From contig CM037869.1 of NCBI GenBank assembly GCA_021292105.1, forward strand, positions 50,771,851 through 50,835,850: 64,000 nucleotides of DNA, in the 5' to 3' direction. A program made the translations under genes and the position numbers. This document shows, piece by piece, positions 11,310 to 22,844 of the stretch. Origin of the DNA: Anadara kagoshimensis. Taxonomy: Eukaryota > Mollusca > Bivalvia > Arcoida > Arcidae. Under the pieces are notes generated by a model. It made no database searches. It saw only the letters and a program-made list of their open reading frames with translations, and had not been told where the DNA came from. The stretch's first letter is position 1. Each line of letters begins with the position of its first letter.

Positions 11310-12480
11310 ACGTGATCCAGTGAAGGGAGGCAAACTCGAACAAAAGTTCTGTCACATAGTCACACGCAGTGCTGTGACATTATAAATTTTATGTGACAGT
11401 ACAAATTGTTACATAGCTCTTATCCAATGAAATTGCTAGATTTTTACATAAGGTGTAATAATAACAAATACAGCATACATACATGTATACGGTCCATGTT
11501 CAAAATACAGTTCAAAAATTAAAGTTAAAATTGAAAACCATCGAACCCTTGAACTTTCACCTCTGAAGTGAGTCCGGGTGCAAGATCAAATATGCAAGGA
11601 CAAAAAACTAGAATTCTTGATAGCAATATACCCCCGCCTCCAACATTAAATGTTTTCTTACGACCTTGACCTACTTTGGTTTGTGACACACCTTTTGACT
11701 ATGAAGATTATTCATGTGAGGTTTTATGACAGTCTTCAAAAGAAGCTGTACGATATGGCCCTTACACGATTTTACACGGACGGAGGGGGGTTTGGGGTTA
11801 TAAAAACGTTTTTTTCATGGTAGCAGTAACTTTTATCCTTTAACGTTTCTATGTAGGTCAATGGGATATATTTTAGGAAAACCTCGTTAACATCATGTGG
11901 ATAATGTATTTAGCCTATTCTTTTTTAAACTGCTCAGAATCATCTTCTTAGTAGAAACTAGATCTAGGCCATTGATTAAAACTCGGAAAAGTATTGATCG
12001 ACCTTCGAATGCATTCATTATCTATAAAATGAGCTAAATGCAAATTAATTATTCTTAAATAAGCGCCTTGGTCCTTAACTGTCCTCTTGTATAAAAACTG
12101 GCAAAGAACTCGACACTAATTTTCACACAATTTTATTCTTATTTCCAAATTTAAGCTTGTAATCATGAAAGATTAAGGTATAATTTTTGTAACAATCCTT
12201 AAATTTTATACTATGCTTTAATTAGTTATTTTCTTCAATTGCGTATGCATTATTCAATTTAATTTTACTTTTCAATTATCCAATTTTAAATGAGCAATAA
12301 CTAACTTGAATGAGTATTCTTAGGATGTTCTTTTATTGCAACTTGACAGATACTAGCGATTTTAAGTACTGTTTAATACAATTATGTAATCGTATGTTGA
12401 AATGTGAATTTAAACTGAAATTAATGCTTTCTTAAAATCAATTAACATCGCCCCTTAGCATGCAGAGAATAAGTAATTGC
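11310..12480. other. Repeat-derived intergenic stretch, no gene seen
   Basis: AT-rich sequence shared with 43880-45565. It contains degenerate segments of other dispersed repeats (such as TTTGACTATGAAGATTATTC). No open frame of note. Confidence 0.5.
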
Positions 12481-12482
12481 AG

Positions 12483-12989
12483 TACAGATTTGTCGAAAGT
12501 TTATCACTGACTTTAAGAAAAAGAGTCGCAGTTTGGTACTTATAGACCTAGATATGAGTTGCTTGGAGCTGAAGAATCTAAATATTAGTTGAATAATGGT
12601 GTTTAACGTCCCAGCCAAGAAGATTTCACTTATATCGAGACGTCGCCAGCTATATGCTAAGGTGCAGAAATTTTGCCTGTGTGTTACGATAATGGCATCA
12701 TACAGCGGGTGTCTTTATCGTGCAAAGCCTACCGTGACACGGGATCTCGTGTATTTCAAGTTCCCAACGGAAAGAAAGGCGACTTCCATTTCGTAATGCC
12801 GAGTGCTTGGCGAATAATCAGTCACTACCCACTTTCAACTTTTAGATCTGACCCGGTCGGGTTTCGAACCCACGACCTCCCACATACGCTGAAAATTTTC
12901 AGAGATAGATAACCTGTCGAGACAAGTGTAAGAAGGGTTGATTCGACACTAATTCTTTTATGCTTAGTGCTAAACCTTCGACAAGTCTA
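12483..12989. mobile_element. MITE interrupted by a SINE
   Basis: Left end GATTTGTCGAAAGTTTATCA and right end TAAACCTTCGACAAGTCTA are the inverted termini of the common MITE. The middle is occupied by a reverse-orientation SINE, which gives the element an abnormal 0.5-kb length. The paralogue at 45573-46077 has the same nested structure, so the insertion predates the block C duplication. Confidence 0.65.
12594..12887 (-). mobile_element. SINE, 5'-truncated, nested in a MITE
   Basis: On the reverse strand it shows the B box (GGGTTCGAAACCC-like), the AAATGGAAGTCGCC body and the GACGTTAAACACCAT end. The A box is missing, so the copy is truncated at its tRNA end. The 66- and 79-codon frames on the plus strand here are shadows of this SINE. 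Confidence 0.7.
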
Positions 12990-13099
12990 TTTTATGACAA
13001 TTGCATTAAACATTTGCCTAATGTCATCAACATCTTTATTGACATTAAGTTTTAAATGAATCCGATTTAACATATACTGTGTATATAGTTTGACTGTCA

Positions 13100-13400
13100 G
13101 ATGAAACTTGTAAGATAATTATGCAGAAGAATCTCTAAATTTGCTGCTTGTTAAAATTTGAAATTCCTCAAAAATTAAGGTATACTCCATCATGCAATGC
13201 ATGTTTTTTCCTCCTTTGCTGATTTCGGTGAAATTACATTTTTACCAATTTCAATTTTACAGCACTTGACGGTAGTTTCGAAATACAATTTCATCAGTAG
13301 CGCTTGGACCAAAATTAAGAAACTAACATTATTTTGAAGATGTTGAAAACCTACCCAAAGGACCAAAATATACAGAAGAAAACTGGGTATAGATATTCAG
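13100..13400 (-). repeat. Dispersed non-coding repeat
   Basis: TTTCATCAGTAGCGCTTGGA reads as the inverse of GCGCTACTGATGAGGAATTG near 22076-22100, and of similar sequence near 34207 and 57420. A duplicate lies at 46230-46500. The family is unidentified. Confidence 0.5.
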
Positions 13401-13486
13401 ATAAATAATATACGAGTAAAAAATTGAATGGCGAACAGCTTGAAGAAACAGGCCCCAATTTCACACCTACTTCTAAGCTTTACGAT

Positions 13487-14863
13487 TTTTAGCTCACCTG
13501 ACCGAAAGGTCATGTGTCCTTATGACATAGCGCAGCGTGTTTATGTTCGTGCGTGTGTGTGTGTGTGTGCGTGCGTGCGTCGTTAACACCTATTTTCGAC
13601 ATCTCCTCTGAAACTACGAAACAGATTTCAATGTAACTTGGTCAGAAGTATATATGGGCCGGTGCAATTCAGATTTGCTCATGGCGTTGCTATGGCTACC
13701 ATAACTAGGTCAAGGTGACCTAGGGATGCAAAAATCTTAAAAAATCTTCTTCTCTAAAACCAATCATTGGAGAAAAATTCTGATGTGATATTTGGCTTCT
13801 CTAGGGTCTTAAGCGTATAGTTTGTTCATTTTGTGAAATTGGGACAAAAAATAGGTTACGTGTTTTTACGTTTAATTTTGAAAAAATCGTAAAATAGCTT
13901 CCAATTGTACTAACTTGGCTATTTGACCAGATAAGGTCATGGAGTTTTGACATATTCTTGTAATTATTTTCAAAATGAGGTTAAGGTCAATTGTCAAGGT
14001 CATGACCTAATTTTTTTGGCCTCTGATTTTAATAATTATCTGGAAAACTATTAAATTTTTGTATAGGCATGTATATTAAAATGTTTTAGGTATTGATTTA
14101 AAAATCATTTTGATGTATAGATAAAGGTCCTGGGTTAAAAGGTCAAGGTCACAGATGCGAAACATTGATCATTTTGATGTATAGAAAAAGCTCATTGGTT
14201 CAAAGGTCAAGGTCACAGATGCAAAACAATACCGAAATAGTTAAATATCTCGAAAACTATTAACTTTTTGTATAGGCATGTATATAAGAATGTTGTAGGT
14301 ATTTATACAACGATCATTTTGATGTATAGAAAAAGGTCATGGGTTTAAAGGTTAAAGTCACAGATGCGAAACAATACCAAAAATGGTTAAATATCTCGAA
14401 AACTATCAACGTTTTGTATAGAAATTTGTATTAGAATGTTGTAGGTATTGATACAATGACCATTTTGATGTATAGAAAAAGGTCATGGGTTCAAAGATCA
14501 AGGTCACAGATGCAAAACAATACCGAAATAGTTAAATATCTCAAAAAATATTAACTTTTTATATAGGCATGTATATTAGAATGTTGTAAGTTTTGATACA
14601 ATGATCAGTTTGATGTATAGAAAAAGGTCATGGGTTCAAAGATCAAGGTCACAGATGCAAAACAATACCGAAATAGTTAAATATCTCGAAAACCATTAAC
14701 TTTTTGTATAGGCATGTATATTAGAATGTTGTAAGTTTTGATGCAACGATCATTTTGATGGAAAGAAAAAAGTCATTAAGGTTTTAGTATTTATATTTTA
14801 TTGAAATCTAACATCTAATCAATAGTTATCAGGTGAGCGTATCAGGCCCATGGGCCTCTTGTT
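13487..14863 (+). mobile_element. Helitron/Helentron-like non-autonomous element with central tandem array
   Basis: It starts TTTTTAGCTCACCTGACCG and ends ATCAGGTGAGCG followed by the palindrome GGCCCATGGGCC and TCTTGTT. The inner AGCTCACCTGA/TCAGGTGAGC pair is a subterminal inverted repeat, and the terminal hairpin fits rolling-circle elements with minisatellite cores known in bivalves. That classification is inference. The second copy is at 46558-48180. Confidence 0.55.
14040..14780. repeat. Tandem array, about 145-bp unit, 5 copies
   Basis: The unit contains GTATAGGCATGTATATTAGA and GGTCAAGGTCACAGATGC. Unit markers fall at 14061, 14270, 14416, 14561 and 14706. The first spacing is longer, which indicates a diverged extra part-unit. 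The paralogous array has eight markers. Confidence 0.8.
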
Positions 14864-14889
14864 CTTATTTCAATCTGGTAACTTTTGTT

Positions 14890-14958
14890 TCATTTTAATT
14901 ATTTATTTATTGATTGATTTATTTATATTTTTATTTATTTTTTTATTTATTTATTTTT

Positions 14959-15010
<52 letters not shown>
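14890..15010. repeat. (TTTA)n microsatellite
   Basis: Nearly pure TTTA repeat directly after the rolling-circle-like element. The 83-codon frame across it is its translation (repeated LIYLFIYLF) and is not a gene. Confidence 0.95.
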
Positions 15011-15011
<1 letters not shown>

Positions 15012-15126
15012 TTTGTTGATGAAAAACAGTGGTATTACGTTCAGTTGTCTCCGTCTTATCGCCTAATACATAATACACTCCTTTTATTCGGTAATAAATG
15101 AAATTAATTTAAGAAGTGCTCTTTAA

Positions 15127-15341
15127 TTACATTGCAAGCCTGTCTTAAGTGTAACTTTAAGCCAATGAATTGGTGTCAAATAGACACCTCATGGCAGCTT
15201 TTCGTTAGCTTTATACTAGTATTGACAGCTTTTAGACAGCTGTTGTTTATATCTAGGAAGCTTTTCAGCCCTTAGCTATCCATATCTCGACCACTCAACT
15301 GAGTTTCGTAAGCTCAGTTTTAAGTTTTTGACAGGTCTGTA
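15127..15341. mobile_element. MITE, diverged CTGTC-type termini
   Basis: Left GCCTGTCTTAAGTGTAACTT and right TTTTAAGTTTTTGACAGGTC are inverted, flanked by TA. The paralogue is at 48453-48667. Confidence 0.6.
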
Positions 15342-15572
15342 CATATTCTCAGTGAAATTGATAATTTTTTCAATTGATAACCATTTTTCGTGACTAAACA
15401 TAGAATTTTGTAATTTAATCGAAATAAAACAGAATTTATGGCATCGATGCTGAAAAAAACCTTTGTTATTTGTCATGCAAAGTAATTTTTCTTACATTAT
15501 CTTTTCATAGAAAGCTCAGATTACACCATCAATATAAACTTTATACAGTGCAGCCTTGTAAAAAATTTACCA

Positions 15573-15903
15573 CTCGCGGTGGCTCAGTTGGTAGAGTGAT
15601 CGCTCCGTAATGGGAAGGTCGTGGGTTCGAATCCCGACCGGGTCTGACCCAAGACTTAAAAGAGGACAGTGACTATTCTTTCGCCAAGAACTCGGCATTG
15701 CGAAATGAAAGCAACGGTTCTTTCGATGGGACTTAAAGTAAACGAGGTCCCGTGCCTTGGTACCGATTAAGAACACTGATGTATAATGCCATCAGCGCAA
15801 TACACAGGCAAAATGTCCGCACCTTCGCCTATAGCTGGCGAAGTCTCGATATAGGTAAACTATTCTTGACTGGGACGTTAAATGTCATTACTTAACTCAA
15901 CCC
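15573..15903 (+). mobile_element. tRNA-derived SINE
   Basis: A box GGCTCAGTTGGTAGAGTG, B box GGGTTCGAATCCC, and the conserved 3' GACTGGGACGTTAAATGTC. The tail is the CTCAACTCAACCC-type rather than (ACTC)n, so it is a second subfamily. Confidence 0.8.
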
Positions 15904-16294
15904 AACCTGTATTTTATCTGAGGATAATACAAAAACATTTTTAAATCAAGTTTTAGAAGTTTTTGTTGTTTCAAAGTCTCCGGAAAACGGTCTCGTTTGA
16001 GCTGTGTATATCGCAACTTGGTTGTCGAAATCACACTCGACAGAAATTCTACGGAAATGGTTTAGTGTAAGCTGTGTAAATCGTAACTGGGTAGTCAAAT
16101 GACATCTAAATCGCAACTTTACTTAATATTCTTTTTTAGGTCATGCATAAGATTTTAAGATACAGAAGGACAACATTATAATATAATACGCTAACAGACC
16201 ATCTTGTTACAAAAGCTCCCGATACCGTCACACGCAATAGTTCAGCGATAAAATATTCTGTATATATGACGATATTGTATTCCTGTTATCTTAT

Positions 16295-16504
16295 AATTGA
16301 CGGATTGCCGGCCACGCCCACAGTGTTCCGAATCTGGCCGTCATCGCGGTACCAAAGCAACGTCACGGCAACTGATGACGTTCTAGTGCCAGTGACCTCA
16401 TAAAATGAAACAATTCTGGTCGAGTTTTTATTCTTCTTGTGTCTAATTCAAGCATGCCGGGTTTTTGTCAGAGCATTGTGGGCGTAGCCGAAGATCCGTC
16501 AATT
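16295..16504. mobile_element. 210-bp MITE with AATTGACGGAT termini
   Basis: AATTGACGGATTGCCGGCCA at the left and its imperfect inverse (GCGTAGCCGAAGATCCGTCA, then ATT) at the right give about 30 bp of inverted terminal repeat. The core is GC-richer than its surroundings. The paralogue at 49705-49914 has the same length. Confidence 0.75.
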
Positions 16505-16820
16505 CTAGATGATACTTTGTAATTTACGAGGACAGTGTTTAGTATAAATGTGTCACATCTAATGTATTCTATTTGATCAGGACATGCTATATTTATTTAT
16601 CATATACTTTATTTCCCGTAGCTTGTAATTATATCATCCACTTTGAGGGTATAGCTTTTTTTAGAGTGTTAAAAGGATTTATTAAAACCATTCAAAACTC
16701 ACGCGTTAATTGTCAGAATTCATAAGGGAATAATAAATATCTAAAACAGATTATTACGAGTTTTAAAAGCCAGTAAATTAACTCTTACATTTCAAGTGTA
16801 AAACACTTGACAATGTATTA

Positions 16821-17040
16821 TACAATGCACACCTGTCGAAAGTGTAACACAGTACAGAATCGACACATTGCATGCCAAGGCTCCTAGCTAGCTCTGGTCC
16901 GCTATTCGCCAGGTGCTAGCTACATTTTTCTCTCGTCAGTTGTTCTTCTATAACCTTACGATCTCCTTGTCACCTATTAGTGTAGTAGGTTTTGGTTTTT
17001 TTTTCTATAAGCTCCATGCTAAACTTTCGACAAATCTGTA
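16821..17040. mobile_element. MITE (equivalent of 91-306)
   Basis: The same inverted ends CACCTGTCGAAAGTGTAACA and TAAACTTTCGACAAATCTGT with TA flanks. Confidence 0.7.
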
Positions 17041-17156
17041 ATGTACGTTAAGCAGCTTTATTAATTGTATTAGTTTTTGTGTACTCGCATTCCTGTCTCC
17101 AACATAACCCCGACATCGGTATCATAATACTTGATTAAATAAGATTGTTTCTCATC

Positions 17157-17365
17157 TACAGTACAGACCTGTCGAAAGTTTAACACTAAGCTAACGAATA
17201 AGTAGCCATTGGTCAGTTCATCTCGGTCCCTCAATTGATAGCTGCTGTATATCTGTCGGCAGCTTTTCAGTCACTAACCACCATATATATCTTGACCGTT
17301 CGGCAGACAACCTTCCAGTCCGTTTCTTTAGGTCAGTTTTAAATTTTCGACAGGACTGTACTGTA
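17157..17365. mobile_element. MITE (equivalent of 423-620)
   Basis: Inverted ends CAGACCTGTCGAAAGTTTAA and AAATTTTCGACAGGACTGTA. It is longer than the copy-1 element by a small internal insertion. Confidence 0.7.
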
Positions 17366-17560
17366 AGTTAAAAAGACTGTCAAAATCATTAATTATATAT
17401 ATTTGCGCCATATATAACAGCAATTATATAATTTGCAGATACCAACACAGACGATAAAAGGCAAGTTATTGTCCAATATCATGTTATTGCTAGTTGAGAG
17501 TTTTGGGCATATATATAGCCAATTAGTAAATATTTGGTATCTGTAAATGTAAATCAGTCA

Positions 17561-17917
17561 AGCCATTGCGGTAGCTCAGTTGGTAGAGTGCTCGCTTCGT
17601 AAGTGTAAGGTCGTGGGTTCGCACCCCGACCGGGCCTGACCCAAGACTTAAAAGTGGGTAGTGACTGTTCTTTTGCCAAGAACTCTGCATTACGAAATGA
17701 AAGTCACGGTTCTTTCGGATGGAAACTTAAAATAATCGAGGTCTCGTGTCACGGTGGGCTCAGTGGCACGCTAAAGAATCCTGCTGTATAATGCCATCAG
17801 AGCAACGCACAGGCAAAATTTCTGGACTTTCGCCTATAGCTTGCGACGTCTCGATATAAGTGAAATATTCTTCACCTGAACGTTAAACACCATTACTCAC
17901 TCACTCACTCACTCACT
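17561..17917 (+). mobile_element. tRNA-derived SINE with (ACTC)n tail
   Basis: A box TAGCTCAGTTGGTAGAGTG, B box GGGTTCGCACCCC (one base off consensus), body, and an (ACTC)n tail of about 6 units, longer than in the other copies. Confidence 0.85.
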
Positions 17918-19057
17918 TTCTTCAGAAAGTTGTCACTTTGGATAACATATGCAACCATCATCTTTTCATCCCCTTACTCCTATTTCACAGAATTTCCATA
18001 ATTAAGGTATTCCTTAAATTTAATCAGGCAAAATGAAATCTTGACAAATTTTGTAAATATTTAAGATATTCGGGAATTGAAAGTGTCATCTTTAAGCTGA
18101 TTCTAAGCTAACTGACTTGTATCAGTTTTGCAAAAAAAATAATTACAATTCGTAGTAGCCTAAATTCGTAGTAGCCAAAATTCACAAAAAGTTAAGGAAA
18201 ATTTCGGTCAAAGAAAACTGTAACCAAATGCCATAGAGATGCTGATTGTTTTAGGATGGAAGACTGCGGATTGATCTAGGATGGTAGAGTGGATCGAGTA
18301 ATGGTGTGTTTTCCTCAGTTAATATCATTTTATTTATATCGAGACAGTCCGTTCTTTGATGTTGGAGTAGAGGGATCCGGGAAAAAGCACTGCCTTCGAC
18401 AAGTGAATTGACATATACATTCTAAGATTAGGATCTATTCAGTTTGATTTGAAACTACACTGTGAGAAGTGTTTTGATCTAAGAGCTCGCGCTTTGGACA
18501 ATCCGACCACAATGATTGCAAAATAATCAGTGAGACTTCATCCAATATATATATAACCAAATAAAATGATAATATTTCTGAGAATAAAAATGATGAGCTA
18601 TTAAAACATAATACACCATTTTTGTAAATTTGAAGATAATGTTTAAAATGTGGATATACAAAAAGGGGGTATAATAGTACAGCTAACTACAACATACAGA
18701 TAAATAAAAAGATAAAACAGAAGCCATCCCTCTAAATAACACGGATTAAACAAGATAATTTTAAAATACCCACCAATCCTAAAAAGAATGATAACTCTGG
18801 TTATAGGTGAATGAAGTTTAATATTATCTTCATAATAATTATAAAAATGGAAATTACATAATTTTGTGTCAAATTTTCTGTAAAATAGTTAAAGGCAATC
18901 CACAGAAAACGGAATAGTCTCAATCATTAACTCCTCTTCCAATATAATGATAAAATTGATGAAACAGAATTCTATCCAGAATTAATATACATAAATATGT
19001 GGTACATAAGAAGACAAATAAATTCCAATGTTAATGACGCCATGGTGTTATTTTTGT
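17918..19057. other. 3' flank of gene 2, no gene seen
   Basis: Collinear with 1169-2296. No supported gene. AT-rich. Confidence 0.6.
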
Positions 19058-20953
19058 TTAGTTTTCAAAAATGTACAGACATTTTTGCAACAACGCGTTT
19101 GCTAACGGTTTTTCCAGTGATCCGATAAATCTGTCCCCATGTGTTGCTATATATAGTTCATTTAGAGTGTAGCTCATTCTATCTCTCCATCCCATATGGT
19201 AGAACGATAAAAACAAAAGAACATTACAATACACAACTGGTGGTATATATGCTGTTTGTAAATTAGCGTGTTGTAAAAGCTCAGGTTCTATTTCATGGGG
19301 ATAGAATTTATGTTTTAAAAAGCAAATAAAAGGTTTTGCAATAACACCGAGTCTCAGCTTCTGATTCAGCGTTAAACCTTTACCGCAACTTACATCAATG
19401 TATCGATTATGTATTGACAATTGTATACCCTTGCCTAAATATAACATGGTAGATTTTAATTTCTCCAGAGCGTCGTGTACAAAAGTGACCAATTCTTTGT
19501 ATTGTCCACTCAGATAACATAACGTAGCCAGTAGTAACCTTCTGGTACTCACATCACAGACCATACAGTTATTTATTACGAACTGTTTTAAACCTCTGAT
19601 TTGTCTATAACGACTTTTATGTGATCGTGTTGTTTGTGTATATCTATACAAAGATGGAACAATGTTATATATAGTGTTATTAGACATTGTTAAAGTAAGT
19701 ATTGCACTGTCCGTTGGATTGATTGTTTGTTGCATCATAGAACTAATAATGGAATTAAATTTTATTGATTCATGAAATTCAATATTACTAATAAATAAAT
19801 CTAAAATTAGTGTCTCTATGTCACAAAGGTATTCTCTCAATTCATGCCTAATATATGTAATGGTTGATGGTACGTTCCCTGTCCTTACAAAAGAAGATAA
19901 GCCTGAAAAGCACGGAATAAGTAGTAAGCTGTCTAACCCGTCGTTATACAACTTAAACAATTGATCAAGCAGTATTCTCCCTTTACTACCACAAACCTTG
20001 CCCTCAAACATGTTGTTATCTTTTATAAAATAGTTCGGACAGTATTTATCCCGAACCCACTTCATTAATCGTCTATAGCATGTCCAAAAACAATCAATAA
20101 AATTCTCCTTGTTCCAGACGATGTTCTCTTCCTCAATGCAATAGAATAAACTTGTTTTGAGGAAATAAGAACAGAGTAAATCCTTAACTTCCACATTGGA
20201 ATTTATAAGATGTTTAAGAAATAACTTGAGAAGACCATAGCATAAAAATTGTGTTTGATTAAAAGAATGGACTAATTTTTTCTCAGCAAGTGAGAAGGAA
20301 ATTCGCCACTGTATGTCTCTCTCCTGTGAGTTAGGGTTTCCAATAGGGACCAACAAGCAACCTTCTTGCACAACATCCTGAATTAAATCTGGTGATGGCC
20401 AATTATTATGTCTGACTCTATCAATCCATTCTGACGCTATCCGAGGCCACGACCTACAAGGCAAACATATTAAGCCGTCATACTCTGTTTTAAATTCAGA
20501 TTGAAATGTTACACACGGTCCGTGAGCATAAGCATTTGGTTTGGATTTCAATGTAATCCGAACAGTTTCGTCACGGAACAAAACACTGGACAGAAACATA
20601 CCTTCGGGAGTCTGTGTCAGTGCATTGCTGATCATGGCATATCTTTGATTATTAAAACAATGAAGTTTTACAAATCCCGGTTTAATATCATTTGTGTAAA
20701 TGATTATGTCATTGTCCAAATTCTCTGAAATGTCAGACACACTCACATTATCAAATACATACATCCTATCAAAATCACTACTAGGCAGTGACAGTCCTTC
20801 TGCTCTACTTCCACTACTTATACCCCTGATCTCTGTCATCATTAACATAGTTGTATCAAATAAGTCATATTTCCGCCTTCTGATAAATACTGATTCTACT
20901 GTTCCAATGAATATGCTGAGACGTGTCCATAACATAACTGAAATATGCTCCAT
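19058..20953 (-). CDS. Mab-21 domain nucleotidyltransferase, cGAS-like receptor family (gene 2)
   Basis: Single exon, 631 residues from MEHISVMLW. GS motif at residues 47-50, metal ligands D60 and D62 (SSDFDRMY), third aspartate D159 in TEYDGL, CRSWP at 166-170, WRISFSLAEKKL at 216-227, Mab-21 helical domain to about 320, TPR-like helix pairs near 471-500 (LCYLSGQY) and 575-604 (CNVLLFLSFY). Compared with gene 1 the substitutions cluster in residues 27-48, 65-155 and 375-470, while 165-370 is almost unchanged. Start: the ATG at 20953 with AAGATGG context. The longer frame begins at a TTG, which is unlikely in an animal. It may be catalytic by motif, but activity is unproven. The frame is open to a TAA with no sign of decay. 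Confidence 0.88.
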   Translation of the reverse strand: MEHISVMLWTRLSIFIGTVESVFIRRRKYDLFDTTMLMMTEIRGISSGSRAEGLSLPSSDFDRMYVFDNVSVSDISENLDNDIIIYTNDIKPGFVKLHCFNNQRYAMISNALTQTPEGMFLSSVLFRDETVRITLKSKPNAYAHGPCVTFQSEFKTEYDGLICLPCRSWPRIASEWIDRVRHNNWPSPDLIQDVVQEGCLLVPIGNPNSQERDIQWRISFSLAEKKLVHSFNQTQFLCYGLLKLFLKHLINSNVEVKDLLCSYFLKTSLFYCIEEENIVWNKENFIDCFWTCYRRLMKWVRDKYCPNYFIKDNNMFEGKVCGSKGRILLDQLFKLYNDGLDSLLLIPCFSGLSSFVRTGNVPSTITYIRHELREYLCDIETLILDLFISNIEFHESIKFNSIISSMMQQTINPTDSAILTLTMSNNTIYNIVPSLYRYTQTTRSHKSRYRQIRGLKQFVINNCMVCDVSTRRLLLATLCYLSGQYKELVTFVHDALEKLKSTMLYLGKGIQLSIHNRYIDVSCGKGLTLNQKLRLGVIAKPFICFLKHKFYPHEIEPELLQHANLQTAYIPPVVYCNVLLFLSFYHMGWRDRMSYTLNELYIATHGDRFIGSLEKPLANALLQKCLYIFEN

Positions 20954-21103
20954 CTTCAAATTAAAAGGAATTTCTTTACGAATGTAAATACAAACAGAAT
21001 ACGTGTACAACGGACGTTAAAAATAATAAAAATACACACTGACTAACTGTGTACAATTATATTGATGACAATCAGATAACAAATTGGGATGGTGTCAACT
21101 TTA

Positions 21104-21330
21104 TATCATACCTGTATAGACAAACAACATTGGCCTGCTTTTACCTTTCATTAGAAATACTTACATACGATTATCCAATATGCTAAGCGTAGTTTAGATT
21201 TCGCAAAATGTATATTTTTCATCATATTACAAAAATAAAAAATCTATGTTACTATACATAGATGTACTGGTGCATATTAAATGTTTAAATGAAAGGTCGA
21301 GTTGACAGATCAATGTTGTTTGCCTGTAAG
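21104..21330 (-). promoter_or_regulatory. Upstream inverted-repeat cassette of gene 2
   Basis: Left arm GACAAACAACATTGGCC (from about 21118) and right arm AGATCAATGTTGTTTGCC (21307-21324). AGGTCG and AGATCA half-sites are separated by 7 bases in the outer arm. Middle sequence is shared with the other cassettes. Confidence 0.6.
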
Positions 21331-21379
21331 TTAGATATCGATAAAGATCACACCATATAAACCATTGAAATGTATATAC

Positions 21380-21576
21380 ACAAACTAAAATAAGAGCTGA
21401 CGAAACGTTGTGGAAGCTCGATTGCTAAGTGAACGTGAGAGAAAAGGTCATAAGATACAGATAATAGCTGGCAAAAAAATATCGAGATATAGCTAACGAA
21501 GGATCGAGAAATATGCTGCACTAAATCTTCGCTTAGTAATAAACTTTCGACAGTTATATACTCTATGTTCTATACT
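21380..21576. mobile_element. Partial MITE
   Basis: The right end AATAAACTTTCGACAGTTAT is the usual terminus. The left terminus is not clear. An equivalent lies near 33540-33700. Confidence 0.4.
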
Positions 21577-21731
21577 AGCTAAACAGGAGGTGCTTACCCT
21601 TACGGAGCACCCGGCCTCACTTCCCTGGTGGAAGTTCACGTGTCTATCCTAACTTGTCAGTTCCAAAGTTTTTACTTTGCTTCTGGATTGTGATTTGGAC
21701 ATGGATTAGTATGTTTGTTTTTGATTGTTAT
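21577..21731 (+). mobile_element. Retroelement 3' tail without coding part
   Basis: CTAGCTAAACAGGAGGTGCT through ATGTTTGTTTTTGATT is nearly identical to the end of the inserted element at 36395-36549. This is a tail-only copy, as target-primed insertions that abort early would leave. A short stem GGTGCT/AGCACC is visible in it. Confidence 0.65.
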
Positions 21732-21739
21732 TGTTTTTT

Positions 21740-22840
21740 TAATATTTTTAGAGATGGCACAATGTTGGGTATCACTCTATATTTATTCTTTAACTAAGCC
21801 ATTTACTGTAGTACTGTAGATATATCTTGTCTAAAGACAATGTTTAATGACGTGAAGAAATGAAATGACACCTAGCGTTAGCCTTCATACTAAATATATT
21901 TATCAATAAACCGATTATCCTTTTTCAATATACACATTACAGTTACGTCTTAAAGTAAAGCTGTAAGGCCAGGATATCATTTTCCTCAACTAAAATTTGT
22001 AAAATATATTTTGGGTACCTTTGGGTATCCTTTTAACATCTTGAAAAAAAGTTTGGTTTAACAATTTTGGTCTAAGCGCTACTGATGAGGAATTGCATTC
22101 TGAATGGGCCATCTAGTGCTGCTATATTTCAAAATGTTGAATATGTAATTTAAAACTTTTAAACCTAGATGAAAGTATAACTTTCGGGATCTTTAGAAAT
22201 GTGAATGAAGGAAACTAAAAAAATTACGATTTATTTGTGAGTGATTTTATAATCGCTAATTGTAATTTTGTCTTAACTTGCATATAACATTGTTATAATT
22301 TTTTATATTTTTACTTTTTTTTAAATTAAGACAAAATTTGCATATATTGGAAAACAAAGTTTGTTTTTGGAAGGATTCAAATCCACGTCATTAACAACTT
22401 TCTTTTAAGATGTAGATGCATTATTAAAAATGATATTTATCTTTTACATGCCATGTATTGTTTTCTTTACAGTTAACATTATGTCGATGATATAAGGCTC
22501 TTTTTATGCATCTCGTATTTAGTTTTGTAAATAACGTTACATGTAGCATTTTCCTCTTTACACAATACAAGTTATCTGAATTTGTCTTTAAAAAACCATT
22601 TGAAATAATTAACGACTAATTAGTCAATGCCATAAAGTTCGTATACGCTTTTGCTGTTCTAACTCATACAGGTATAACTGACACATTTAGATATCCAGTC
22701 GTTCAATAAGGCCAACTGTGTTTGTGCGGGGCGGTTGGTGAATGGAAGCAATCACGAATCAATGTGACTCTAATCACATGTGGCGATCAAGTGTTCTACA
22801 GCGCGTGCTTACAGATGGCACTGCTTATAACCATTTAGGT
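21740..22840. other. Intergenic, collinear with 33860-34640, no gene seen
   Basis: AT-rich with one copy of the GCGCTACTGATGAGG dispersed repeat near 22076. No supported gene. Confidence 0.5.
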
Positions 22841-22844
22841 TTGA

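Larger units (their letters stand above)
7745..16730. repeat. Segmental block C, copy 1
   Basis: Collinear with 40678-50144: tandem array, truncated cGLR 3' end, retroelement tail, foldback, nested SINE in a MITE, tandem-bearing element, (TTTA)n, MITE, SINE and 210-bp MITE occur in the same order. The two copies differ mainly in tandem-repeat copy number and in a second foldback present only in copy 2. Confidence 0.85.
16731..21330. repeat. Segmental block A, copy 2 (carries gene 2)
   Basis: It starts TAATAAATATCTAAAACAGA, the same start seen at base 1 and near 50141. All block A landmarks are present in order. Confidence 0.85.

Noticed and set aside
12596-12912. Two plus-strand frames of 66 and 79 codons
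   Set aside because: Both lie inside a reverse-orientation SINE. Frames at 15567-15776, 48908-49186 and 51223-51438 are SINE shadows too.
14850-15101. Plus-strand frame rich in LIYLFIYLF
   Set aside because: It translates a (TTTA)n microsatellite. The same applies to 48149-48427 and 61186-61425.
20501-20987. Plus-strand frames opposite gene 2 (and 32815-33153 opposite gene 3)
   Set aside because: Antisense shadows of conserved coding sequence with no independent support.
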